Shown in pieces: positions 1 to 5,769 of a stretch of 7,552 bases of DNA (position 1 is the stretch's first letter; each line of letters starts with the position of its first letter). The position numbers were made by a program, and so were the translations under genes. The stretch is from WHSM01 sp050701815 (GTDB taxonomy: Bacteria > Actinomycetota > Actinomycetes > Mycobacteriales > Micromonosporaceae). A model generated the notes under the pieces. It worked only from the letters and a program-made list of their open reading frames with translations, was not told where the DNA came from and ran no database searches. The stretch spans positions 1-7,552 of the forward strand of contig JBOGDL010000089.1 in the NCBI GenBank assembly GCA_050701815.1, in the 5' to 3' direction.

Positions 1-785
1 TGGTGGACGCGGCGACGTTTCTGGCGCCCCTGCTGATCGTGTTCTTCCTGCGGCACGTGGGTGGGCGGGTCGCCGCGTCGGCGGAGCAGGCGCCCACCGG
101 TCGTGGCGGATACCACGCGGTGCTTCGTGACCGTCCGTTCCGCAGGCTGGTCACCGTGGGGATGGTGCTCACGATCTGCGGGTACGCGCAGATCGACGTC
201 GGATTCACCGCGTTCGCCAATGGCGTGTCCCAGGTGAGTCCGCGCATCATCGGGTGGGCGTTCGCGGCGAACTCGATCACCATCGTGGTGCTCCAACTGT
301 TCGTGCTGCGGTGGCTGGACGGGCGCAGCCGTACCCGGGGGCTCGCCGGGGTTGGCGTGGTGTGGGCGGCGGCGTGGACGATCCTCGCGGTCACCGGCCT
401 GGTTGATGGTGGCTTCGTGGTGGCGGCCGCTGGCGTGGTCGCGTGCATGGTGGTCTTCTCGGTGGGGGAGACCATGTTCTCGCCGGTGATGCCGGCGCTG
501 ACCAACGCGCTGGCGCGGCCGGAGCTGCGGGGTCGCTACAACGCGGTCAGCTCGATGACGTGGGGGGTGTCCGGAGTGGTCGGCCCGCTGACGGCGGGGC
601 CGCTGATCGGGGCGGGGCTGGCTGTGGCCTGGGCGGTGCTGATCATCGCCGGCTGCGTGCTGGCGGCTGGTTTGGCGCTCGCGCTGCGTGCCCACCTCAC
701 GCCTGAGCAGGACGGCATTCACGCCGCCTCGGCGCGTGCCGCCGCGCAGGAGCACACCGCCGAAGCGGCTAGCGCCGTTCCTTAA
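1..785 (+). CDS. Major facilitator superfamily transporter, C-terminal half (5' end outside window)
   Basis: Probable proton-coupled exporter in the cytoplasmic membrane. The reading frame is open from the window edge (codons in phase with base 3) to TAA at 783-785. About 260 residues are visible, roughly the last six or seven of twelve membrane segments. Counting from base 3, hydrophobic stretches lie near residues 5-19, 48-72, 81-105, 113-134, 138-156, 186-206 and 207-229. A cytoplasmic-type basic loop (LDGRSRTRG, about residues 105-113) follows the third. The stretch GETMFSPVMPALTNALARPE and the following RGRYNAVSS are typical of actinobacterial drug-efflux MFS proteins of the MdtH/DHA1 kind. 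The GTG at base 3 is internal, not a credible start, because a full protein would be about 400 residues. The gene lies 202 bases before, and on the same strand as, the YcaO/TfuA pair, so export of a modified peptide is a reasonable inference. The substrate cannot be read from sequence. Confidence 0.9.
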   Translation, partial: VDAATFLAPLLIVFFLRHVGGRVAASAEQAPTGRGGYHAVLRDRPFRRLVTVGMVLTICGYAQIDVGFTAFANGVSQVSPRIIGWAFAANSITIVVLQLFVLRWLDGRSRTRGLAGVGVVWAAAWTILAVTGLVDGGFVVAAAGVVACMVVFSVGETMFSPVMPALTNALARPELRGRYNAVSSMTWGVSGVVGPLTAGPLIGAGLAVAWAVLIIAGCVLAAGLALALRAHLTPEQDGIHAASARAAAQEHTAEAASAVP

Positions 786-796
786 ATCGGTCGCGG

Positions 797-994
797 GTGG
801 CTGGCGGTGAGCTGCCCGACGCGAGGTCGTGGCCAGCGTGGCTGGTTTGGCGGCGCCAGTACATTTCGGGTAGCTCAGAAATCCGTGCCAGGACGCTCTT
901 CCCCTCACCACGAACCGCTCTGTCCCGCGGTGAGGTGGCAGCAGGCGAGCGGGTCGGGCGCGGCGCGGAGGTGGAGAGGCGGCTGGCGTGGTGA
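797..994 (+). CDS. Doubtful 65-residue reading frame between the exporter and YcaO genes
   Basis: This frame opens at GTG 797 and its TGA (992-994) overlaps the second possible YcaO start (GTG 991) as GTGA, an arrangement typical of translational coupling. In favour: third-position GC is about 75 percent, and the stop sits exactly at the next gene. Against: no ribosome binding site precedes GTG 797, and the predicted peptide (rich in Arg, Trp, Gly and Glu, no Cys) resembles no known RiPP precursor with a leader and a core rich in Cys/Ser/Thr or hydrophobic residues. Listed because a precursor is expected near YcaO/TfuA and this is the only coupled candidate in the window. More likely it is a chance open frame in GC-rich leader DNA. 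Confidence 0.15.
   Translation: MAGGELPDARSWPAWLVWRRQYISGSSEIRARTLFPSPRTALSRGEVAAGERVGRGAEVERRLAW
860..865 (+). promoter_or_regulatory. Possible -10 element for the YcaO-TfuA operon
   Basis: TACATT lies in a short AT-richer patch (about 858-882) in the otherwise very GC-rich gap between the exporter gene and YcaO. It fits a TANNNT -10 element and would give a leader of roughly 115 bases. No good -35 hexamer is seen at 16-18 bases upstream, so this is a weak call. Read-through from the exporter gene is equally possible. Confidence 0.2.
973..979 (+). promoter_or_regulatory. Ribosome binding site for YcaO
   Basis: GGAGAGG ends 8 bases before GTG 988 and 11 bases before GTG 991. It is the only purine-rich anti-Shine-Dalgarno match here and decides the YcaO start. 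The YcaO frame has no other start codon between the in-frame stop at 931-933 and 988. Confidence 0.65.
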
Positions 995-2157
995 CGGTGG
1001 CATCACAACGTGGCCGCCTGGCCAAGGTGCATCTCTCCGGCACTCACCGGGTGTGCCCGCCGGAGCAGACATGGCGGCGGGTTCGGCAGACATTCTCCCG
1101 GGTGGGCGTCACCCGGGTGGCTGACGTGACCGGTCTGGATGACATCGGGATACCGGTGTTTCAAGCCGTACGGCCGGACGCGTACTCGGTGTCGGTGTCG
1201 CAGGGCAAGGGGTTGACGCCGGTGCTGGCCAAGGTGTCAGCGGCGATGGAGTCGGTGGAGCTGTGGCACGCGGAACATCTGACGTCGGACATCGGCGAGG
1301 TCATGGTCGGCGACGTGGCGAATGCTCTGGGCTACCGGCTGGACGAGCTCGCCGTGGCTCCACGCAGCTTCCTGAACCCCGGTTTGCGGTTGGCGTGGAG
1401 CACGGCCCGTCGGCTGACCGACGGCGGTTCAAGCCTGGTGCCCACAGCGCTGATTCACGTCGACCGGCGCGCCGGCGCGGCCTGGGCACCCCGCCTGTTC
1501 GTCACCACCAGCAACGGCCTGGCCAGCGGAAACACTGTCGAAGAAGCCACCTTGCACGGCCTGTGCGAGGTAGTGGAACGTGACGCTTGGGCTCGGGCGA
1601 AAGCGGCGCCACTGGTCGGGCTTGACCTGTCCAGCGTGGATGGACCCGCAGGCGTGCTGCTGGAGCTGTTCCGGTCAGCGCAGGTCGAGGTTCACGTACG
1701 GGTGCTGCCCAGCCCGGTCGGGCTGCCGTGCTTTCGGGCCCTGATCACCAGCGAGACGTTTCCAGTGGCCCATTTCGGAATGGGCGCGCACACCGATCGG
1801 GACGTGTCGTTGTGCCGCGCCCTGACTGAGGCGGCGCAGTCGCGGCTGACTTCGATCGCGGGGAGCCGTGATGACATAGCCGGGAAAGAGTACGAGCAGG
1901 TCGAGTCCATCATCCGAGGACGTGCCCGTAGGCCAGACCTGTCCCGGCTGCGGGAGAGTGCGGGCGTGGTGAGCTTCGCCGAGCTTGCGTCAGTGGCGAA
2001 CCCGGATCTGGGCGAAGATCTGCGAATCGTGGTGGAGCGAGTACGTGAGCACACCGGCCGCGATCCGCTTGTGGTTGACCACACCCGTGAAGACCTGGGG
2101 ATTCCGGTGGTGCATGTGATCTGCCCCGGACTCAGGCATGAGCACCATGCCACGTAG
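988..2157 (+). CDS. YcaO-domain protein, TfuA-associated (probable peptide thioamide-forming ATP-dependent enzyme)
   Basis: YcaO enzymes use ATP to phosphorylate a peptide amide oxygen; with TfuA the product is a thioamide. The 389-residue protein shows the family motifs in order: TRVADVTGLDDIGIPVFQA (42-60), the N-terminal block seen in TfuA-type YcaOs; QGKG (72-75); AMESVE (86-91); SNGLASG (175-181); EEATLHGLCEVVERDAW (185-201); and RALTEAAQSR (277-286). The Glu-rich blocks are the ATP/Mg-binding residues of the fold (E88, E91, E185, E194, E197, E281 are the likely ones). There is no fused E1-like or RiPP-recognition domain and no PxPxP tail, which argues against an azoline cyclodehydratase. 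Start is GTG 988 or 991, just after GGAGAGG. The 3' end overlaps TfuA by 20 bases, so the two are one operon. The C-terminus stops shortly after the conserved VVHVICPGL. Family call is secure; thioamidation rests on the TfuA partner; substrate unknown. Confidence 0.92.
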   Translation: MVTVASQRGRLAKVHLSGTHRVCPPEQTWRRVRQTFSRVGVTRVADVTGLDDIGIPVFQAVRPDAYSVSVSQGKGLTPVLAKVSAAMESVELWHAEHLTSDIGEVMVGDVANALGYRLDELAVAPRSFLNPGLRLAWSTARRLTDGGSSLVPTALIHVDRRAGAAWAPRLFVTTSNGLASGNTVEEATLHGLCEVVERDAWARAKAAPLVGLDLSSVDGPAGVLLELFRSAQVEVHVRVLPSPVGLPCFRALITSETFPVAHFGMGAHTDRDVSLCRALTEAAQSRLTSIAGSRDDIAGKEYEQVESIIRGRARRPDLSRLRESAGVVSFAELASVANPDLGEDLRIVVERVREHTGRDPLVVDHTREDLGIPVVHVICPGLRHEHHAT

Positions 2158-3550
2158 GTATCTCTTCGTCGGCCCGAGCATCCCGGACGCCGCTGACATC
2201 GCCGGCCCGGACGTGGTGGTGCTTCCACCGGTGATGGCCGGGGACCTGCTGTCGCTGCCGCTGGCGTCCGGCGACGCGGTCGGCATCGTCGACGGTTACT
2301 TCCACCATCGGCAGGCGGTCCGTCACAAGGAGATCCTGGCGGTGATGTCCCACCAGGTACGGGTCCTGGGAGCGGCCAGCATAGGGGCACTCCGCGCCGC
2401 CGAACTGCACCAGTTCGGGATGCACGGGGTCGGCTTCATCTACCGCAAGTACCGGGACGGGATCCTCGAAGCGGATGACGAGGTCGCGTTGATGCACGGC
2501 GAGGCGTCCGACGGATACCCCGGGTTCTCCGTGCCGCTGGTCAACATCCGGGCCACCCTGGCGGCGGCTGCCGGCTGCGGGCTCATCGACACGGCTCTGG
2601 CGGCTGAGCTGGTCGCTGAGATGGCGGGGGTTGCGTACCCGGAGCGCACGTACCACCGTCTGATTGAATCCGCTCAGCGGCATGGCGGGTCCGCCGGCCA
2701 GAAGCTGGCGCGTTTCTGCAGGGATCACCCGGTTGATCAGAAGCGCGATGACGCGTTGGCGCTGTTGCGGGAGCTTCGGCTGGCGGCGCCGGCCACCGCA
2801 GGGGCGCCGTGGAGCGAGACCGTGTACGTGCGGCGCTGGCGGCGCGAGGCCGCCACGGTGGACACAGGTGACGGCCACGGCGGGTTGCCCGCCCTCGGGG
2901 TGACGCATGCGTGCCAGCTGTTCGCGGCTGACTTTCCAGCTTTCTGGCGTCACATCGTGCTGGAACGGATCGTCCAGGAATGCGTACGTGAATGCGACGC
3001 CGCTCCAGGCCGCGACCCGGTCGGGACCGCGATCGCCCACGGGGTGCACCGGGGGCTGTACCTGGACCCCGGGGGCGACGATGGTTTCGATTTCCTCCAC
3101 CAGTGGTTGACCGGTGCCGAGCGTGAGCTCAACGATCGGCACGCCAAGCTCGCCGCGTTCCTGGTCCGTAGTCACGGTGTGCCACCCGGTGTCGCGGACC
3201 TGGATCTCGCGGTCGAGGCCACCCACGCGAGCGCCGCGTTGCCGGCGGCGCGGAGGTTGGCGCAGGTCGCGGCCACGGTGAACCGGGTCGTCCGGCAGCG
3301 TTATCCAGGCCTGGACACCGACCAGCTCGGGTCGGAGATCGTGCTCGGGTGGCTGGCGGAACACTGGGGCTGTGCGCGGGGTGAACTCGAGCTGGCCGCA
3401 TTGGATCGTGGATTCGACTCCGAGCAGGCCCTGCTTGCGGCGGTGCGGCCGTACTTCCTGGCGGCTCGGCGTCACACCGAGTTGACCGGTTTTGCGATGA
3501 AGGCGGCTCCGGACGGTGAATCGGGCGGCCTGGTGAGCCGCGACCTCTGA
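2138..3550 (+). CDS. tfuA: TfuA-domain protein, YcaO partner, with long C-terminal extension
   Basis: TfuA proteins work with YcaO in thioamide formation, and are thought to recruit or deliver the sulfur source. The TfuA core is in the first ~120 residues: RRYLFVGPSIP (6-16), VVVLPPVMAGDLLSL (26-40), GIVDGYFHHRQAVRHKEIL (49-67), GAASIGALRAAEL (78-90) and IYRKYRDGILEADDEVALMH (101-120). A helical Ala/Leu-rich section follows to about 215. Residues ~220-470 form a further region I cannot assign, including HACQLFAADFPAFWRHIVLE (about 265-284 in the chain). At 470 residues it is about twice the size of single-domain archaeal TfuA. ATG 2138 gives a 20-base overlap with YcaO; ATG 2147 gives 11. Neither has a clear ribosome binding site, so translation is probably coupled to YcaO. 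Together with the exporter this suggests an exported thioamidated peptide. Confidence 0.88.
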   Translation: MSTMPRRYLFVGPSIPDAADIAGPDVVVLPPVMAGDLLSLPLASGDAVGIVDGYFHHRQAVRHKEILAVMSHQVRVLGAASIGALRAAELHQFGMHGVGFIYRKYRDGILEADDEVALMHGEASDGYPGFSVPLVNIRATLAAAAGCGLIDTALAAELVAEMAGVAYPERTYHRLIESAQRHGGSAGQKLARFCRDHPVDQKRDDALALLRELRLAAPATAGAPWSETVYVRRWRREAATVDTGDGHGGLPALGVTHACQLFAADFPAFWRHIVLERIVQECVRECDAAPGRDPVGTAIAHGVHRGLYLDPGGDDGFDFLHQWLTGAERELNDRHAKLAAFLVRSHGVPPGVADLDLAVEATHASAALPAARRLAQVAATVNRVVRQRYPGLDTDQLGSEIVLGWLAEHWGCARGELELAALDRGFDSEQALLAAVRPYFLAARRHTELTGFAMKAAPDGESGGLVSRDL

Positions 3551-3659
3551 CCAGGGCGACGGGTTCGTCGTGCGGCCCGGCGGTAGAGGCAGGACATCCC
3601 CTAGATCGGAATTGAATCGGGGACGAGACGGTTAGCACCCAAGACTGCACCCCCCACCC

Positions 3660-3667
3660 GGAGGAGG
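3660..3667 (+). promoter_or_regulatory. Strong ribosome binding site that fixes a TTG start
   Basis: GGAGGAGG stands five bases before TTG 3673. It is a near-perfect anti-16S match and supports the rare TTG start of the PPOX-family gene; no ATG or GTG in the right frame lies at this distance. Confidence 0.85.
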
Positions 3668-3672
3668 ACCCC

Positions 3673-4068
3673 TTGCCGACTTCGCTGCCGGACGCGGGCA
3701 AGCGCGTCGTGGACGCACCGAACTTCGCCACCGTCGCGACCGTGGGGCCGAACGGCACACCACAACTGTCCGTGGTCTGGATCACCAGGGAGGGCGACGA
3801 CCTGCTCTACTCGACCGTGCGGGGTCGACAGAAGGTGCGCAACCTGGAGCGGGATGCACGTACCACGGTGTTGATTCACCCACAGGATGCGCCGTACAGC
3901 TATCTGGAGGTCCGTGGGGTCGCCGAAGTTGCCGACGACAACGGACGTGGCCTGATCCATGAGCTGGCGAAGGAGTACACCGGCAAGGACCGGTTCGAAG
4001 GTGATCCGCCGGACGCGCAGCGCGTGATTGTGCGGGTACGCCCCCACAAGGTGATCTGGCGCGGCTGA
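3673..4068 (+). CDS. PPOX-class (pyridoxamine 5'-phosphate oxidase-like fold) F420- or flavin-dependent oxidoreductase
   Basis: A 131-residue protein of the split beta-barrel family to which small actinobacterial F420-dependent reductases (FDOR-B) belong. These act as cytosolic dimers, moving hydride between F420H2 (or bound FMN) and small substrates. Seen: the N-terminal APNFATVATVGPNGTPQLSV (15-34), a family hallmark; VWITREGDDLLYSTVRGRQK (35-54), where Ser/Thr and basic residues usually contact the cofactor phosphate; NLERDARTTVLIHP (57-70); YLEVRGVAEV (77-86); and a C-terminal RVRPHKVIWRG (121-131). Length is normal for the family. Start TTG 3673 is supported by GGAGGAGG. It sits 122 bases after TfuA on the same strand, with its own ribosome binding site, so membership in the thioamide operon is uncertain and it may be an independent housekeeping-type gene. 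Cofactor choice between F420 and FMN is inferred, not proven. Confidence 0.88.
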   Translation: MPTSLPDAGKRVVDAPNFATVATVGPNGTPQLSVVWITREGDDLLYSTVRGRQKVRNLERDARTTVLIHPQDAPYSYLEVRGVAEVADDNGRGLIHELAKEYTGKDRFEGDPPDAQRVIVRVRPHKVIWRG

Positions 4069-4118
4069 CCCGACGGCCCCCTCGTCGACCCCCCGGGCGC
4101 TGGCGCCGGTCAGCTTGC

Positions 4119-4137
4119 GGTGATCAGCCCGATCGCC
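4119..4137 (+). terminator. Possible hairpin terminator after the PPOX gene
   Basis: GGTGATC, loop AGCCC, GATCGCC: a 7 bp stem with one G-U pair in the 119-base gap between convergent genes (PPOX on plus, MarR on minus). No T-run follows. Actinobacterial terminators often lack one, but the stem is short, so the call is weak. Confidence 0.3.
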
Positions 4138-4187
4138 CAGTGCCGCGACCCCGGCCAGCACCTGAGGGCGAGGATGCTGCCCATGAA

Positions 4188-4706
4188 TCAGCGCTGGCTG
4201 TCGCGCTCGGCTTGTCCGACCGGACATTCGGCGTTGTGCAGGCAGCTGGCCCGGTCGCACATCCGGCACAGCAGCTGGGCGTTGCCGACCTCTCCGTACA
4301 ACCGGGTCAGCATTTTGGTCAGCAGCCGGGTCAGGGTTTCCTGTTCGTCGTCATCCAGGACGGCGAGGACATCGGTCAGCGGGGCGCTGCGGGCGGCGAG
4401 CAGATCGCGAGCCACCCGCCGGCCAGCGGTCGTCGGCTTGACGATCACGGTGCGTCCCACTGCGGAGTGTCTGGCTGCCAGTTGGCTGGCCTCGAGCGAG
4501 TCCACCATGCGTGCCGCGGCGGATTGGCTGAGCCCGACCCGTCTTCCCAGTTCGGTAACGCTCAGCCCGTCAGCAGCAGACAGCGACACGAGTGCGGCGG
4601 CGCCGCTGGCGCTGACGCCGGCGGCGTCGGTGGCGCCTGACAGAGCGAGGTCGGTCACGGCCAGCGCGGCGGCCCCGAGGAGGTTAGCGGTGCGATTGAT
4701 ATGCAT
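4188..4706 (-). CDS. MarR-family winged-helix regulator with C-terminal cysteine cluster
   Basis: A 172-residue dimeric DNA-binding repressor of the MarR fold. Helices at 8-46 precede the helix-turn-helix LSVTELGRRVGLSQSAAARM (48-67) with the recognition helix in SQSAAARMVDSLEASQL (60-76). The wing follows as RHSAVGRTVIVKPTTAGRRV (79-98), then long dimerisation helices (99-145). The tail holds Cys147, Cys150, Cys155 and Cys161 (CRMCDRASC then CPVG), a pattern known in a subset of actinobacterial MarR proteins. Metal, Fe-S or redox sensing is a reasonable inference but unproven. The start ATG 4706 lies inside a perfect palindrome, has no ribosome binding site, and has a TTGACG -35 at the distance expected for a leaderless mRNA. 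It lies 96 bases downstream of a LysE-family exporter gene on the same strand, its likely regulatory target or partner. Confidence 0.9.
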   Translation of the reverse strand: MHINRTANLLGAAALAVTDLALSGATDAAGVSASGAAALVSLSAADGLSVTELGRRVGLSQSAAARMVDSLEASQLAARHSAVGRTVIVKPTTAGRRVARDLLAARSAPLTDVLAVLDDDEQETLTRLLTKMLTRLYGEVGNAQLLCRMCDRASCLHNAECPVGQAERDSQR

Positions 4707-4720
4707 GACTCATGCATATC
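4698..4720. promoter_or_regulatory. Perfect 11+11 bp palindrome over the MarR start codon (probable MarR operator)
   Basis: GATATGCATGA and TCATGCATATC are exact reverse complements separated by one base. A 23-base two-fold symmetric site is the usual size for a MarR dimer operator. It covers the ATG (4704-4706) and the probable -10 element of the MarR gene, so bound repressor would block RNA polymerase. Autoregulation is inferred; the symmetry is seen directly. Confidence 0.75.
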
Positions 4721-4743
4721 ACCAGCCGAGCAATCGGCGTCAA
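4713..4743 (-). promoter_or_regulatory. Probable promoter of the MarR gene (leaderless)
   Basis: On the minus strand, TTGACG (plus 4743-4738) matches five of six -35 consensus bases. A -10 candidate TATGCA lies at plus 4718-4713 with a 19-base spacer (ATATGC with an 18-base spacer is an alternative). Six bases then separate the -10 from the ATG, placing the transcript start at or next to the start codon. The lack of a ribosome binding site agrees with a leaderless mRNA. Confidence 0.5.
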
Positions 4744-4802
4744 CCCCGGAATTGCGATCAGGCGCTCGCGCCGGCGTGCCGGCTACCGACCGGCGTGGGG
4801 CG

Positions 4803-5444
4803 TCACTGGCTGTCGAGCACCAGGCGAACGGCGAGGCCGCCGAAGATGAGCGCGGACGCACGTTCCAGCCGTCGCCGGAACGACGGTCGATGCAGGATCT
4901 TCTCGGCCAGGCTGCCGGCGGTGAGCCCGACCGCGGCGTCCACAAGCAGCCCGACCACGATGAACAAGCCGCCCAGGGTCAACAGTTGCAGCCAGGCCGG
5001 CCATGCTGTGTGCCCGGTGCTGATGAACTGTGGCACGAATGCCAGGTAGAAGAGAATGATCTTGGGGTTGGCGATGTTCGTCAAGATCGCCATCAGGTAG
5101 ACCTTGTGGGAGGGCCGCCGTGGTGTGGGTGTCTGCGTCGGCGGCGGCTGCGGCGCTGCCCGGCTCGCCCGCCACGCGCTGACCGCGAGGTACGCCAGAA
5201 ACAACGCGCCCGCGATCCGCACCACGTTCAGGGCCGCTGGCGCGGCCTGGATCAGGGCGCCCATGCCGAGCGCGGCGGCGACGGTGTGCACCGCGAGCCC
5301 GGTCGACATTCCGAGTGCGGACAGCAGCCCGGCGCGGCGCCCGCCGGTCGCCGCGTTGGTCACGATGAAGAGCATGTCCGGACCGGGGGCGACGCTGAGC
5401 AGGAACACCGCCACCACGAATGCGGCGATCAGGGTGAGTTCCAC
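4803..5444 (-). CDS. LysE/RhtB-family amino-acid exporter
   Basis: A 213-residue inner-membrane exporter of the LysE superfamily, which expels amino acids or related small molecules. The signature SVAPGPDMLFIVTNA (17-31) near the end of the first membrane segment is typical of RhtB/LysE. The second conserved block, LTNIANPKIILFYLAFVPQF (121-140), is present. Hydrophobic segments lie near 4-24, 40-66, 72-92, 117-138, 148-172 and 196-211, as in the family. A Pro/Thr-rich linker (97-112, PQPPPTQTPTPRR) sits in the central cytoplasmic loop. Start is GTG 5444: the frame has a stop 42 bases further upstream and no other start between. No ribosome binding site precedes it. TAGCTT ends five bases before the GTG and could be a -10, again suggesting a leaderless transcript. 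The MarR gene follows on the same strand after 96 bases. Substrate not predictable. Confidence 0.9.
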   Translation of the reverse strand: MELTLIAAFVVAVFLLSVAPGPDMLFIVTNAATGGRRAGLLSALGMSTGLAVHTVAAALGMGALIQAAPAALNVVRIAGALFLAYLAVSAWRASRAAPQPPPTQTPTPRRPSHKVYLMAILTNIANPKIILFYLAFVPQFISTGHTAWPAWLQLLTLGGLFIVVGLLVDAAVGLTAGSLAEKILHRPSFRRRLERASALIFGGLAVRLVLDSQ

Positions 5445-5542
5445 TGGACAAGCTAAGCAGCGGATTGCGCTGATTGCCGCTGGTCAGGACGTGATCCTGG
5501 TTTCACCGCTGGCTCGTCGGGTCTCACTGCTGGCTGCTCGGA

Positions 5543-5604
5543 GCCGCCGCCTTACCCCGGCTCCACGCCGCCGCCTTGCCCCCGGCGCCGCCGCCTGCTC
5601 CGGT
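5543..5604. repeat. Three imperfect GCCGCCGCC-headed direct repeats
   Basis: GCCGCCGCC occurs at 5543-5551, 5567-5575 and 5587-5595. Each is followed by a related pyrimidine-rich tail (CTTACCCCGG after overlap, TTGCCCCCGG, TGCTCCGG), with periods of 24 and 20 bases. Probably simple-sequence drift in GC-rich DNA; no function assigned. Confidence 0.4.
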
Positions 5605-5615
5605 CCCGCGCCGAT

Positions 5616-5635
5616 CGCGGCGTACGTATGCCGCG
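5616..5635. promoter_or_regulatory. Near-perfect 20-base palindrome, operator-like
   Basis: CGCGGCGTAC followed directly by GTATGCCGCG: ten-base arms with a single mismatch, centred between 5625 and 5626 on TACGTA. The lack of a loop makes it more like a dimer binding site than a terminator. It lies about 135 bases before the toxin-antitoxin-like genes and 180 bases before the LysE gene; which it serves is unknown. Confidence 0.4.
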
Positions 5636-5656
5636 CGGCACGTCCTCCATGACGGA

Positions 5657-5714
5657 GTGTCACGGAGAGTGATAGTACGGCCGTCCCGGAGTGACACGAT
5701 CGGTATGGATCGTG
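5657..5714. promoter_or_regulatory. Clustered inverted repeats upstream of the toxin-antitoxin-like genes
   Basis: GTGTCAC (5657-5663) and GTGACAC (5691-5697) are reverse complements. TCAC-N5-GTGA (5660-5672) is nested in the first. CACGATC (5695-5701) and GATCGTG (5708-5714) form a second pair around six bases. Ribbon-helix-helix antitoxins usually bind short repeated inverted sites upstream of their own operon, and this cluster begins 56-113 bases before GTG 5770. Operator role is inferred. Confidence 0.35.
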
Positions 5715-5756
5715 CCAGTAAAACGCCGAGCTGTGTGGCGGTGTTTACGGATGTCA

Positions 5757-5762
5757 TACACT
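5757..5762 (+). promoter_or_regulatory. -10 element of the toxin-antitoxin-like operon (leaderless)
   Basis: TACACT fits the TANNNT -10 pattern, and the GTG start at 5770 begins seven bases after it, the spacing of a transcript start. No ribosome binding site lies before 5770, so a leaderless mRNA is likely. No clear -35 was seen (TGTGGC at the 17-base distance is poor). Confidence 0.45.
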
Positions 5763-5769
5763 GATTTGT

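Larger units (their letters stand above)
5445..5769. other. 325-base intergenic region with several repeats, no convincing gene
   Basis: Divergent region between the LysE gene (minus) and the small toxin-antitoxin-like pair (plus). The left half is extremely GC-rich and carries three imperfect GCCGCCGCC-headed repeats (5543, 5567 and 5587). The right half holds a near-perfect 20-base palindrome (5616-5635), an inverted pair GTGTCAC/GTGACAC (5657-5663 and 5691-5697), a second inverted repeat CACGATC/GATCGTG (5695-5701 and 5708-5714), and a promoter-like segment just before 5770. Open frames here on both strands look like GC-bias shadows; none has a family resemblance or ribosome binding site. 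Confidence 0.6.

Noticed and set aside
2132..3475. 447-residue minus-strand open frame opposite TfuA
   Set aside because: It is the antisense shadow of a high-GC coding sequence: Arg/Pro/Gln-rich, no family motif, and the plus strand encodes a recognised TfuA.
3557..3570. CGACG-GGTT-CGTCG hairpin just after TfuA as a terminator
   Set aside because: Only a five-base stem with no T-run; too weak to call in GC-rich DNA.
3596..3660. tRNA-like segment on the minus strand (a GATTCAATTCC stretch resembling a T-loop)
   Set aside because: The flanking bases do not form a T-arm stem, and no acceptor, D-arm or anticodon stem can be built around it.
4096..4107. GGCGC-TG-GCGCC inverted repeat after the PPOX gene
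   Set aside because: A two-base loop cannot form a stable hairpin, and such palindromes are common in GC-rich sequence.
4120..5049. 309-residue plus-strand frame across the MarR and LysE genes
   Set aside because: Low-complexity Arg/Ser/Ala translation antisense to two well-recognised genes, and it crosses the palindrome and gap between them.
4783..5451. 222-residue minus-strand frame over the LysE gene
   Set aside because: Same strand as LysE but another frame; Arg/Gly/Ala-rich shadow, whereas the 4803-5444 frame has the LysE motifs and membrane segments.
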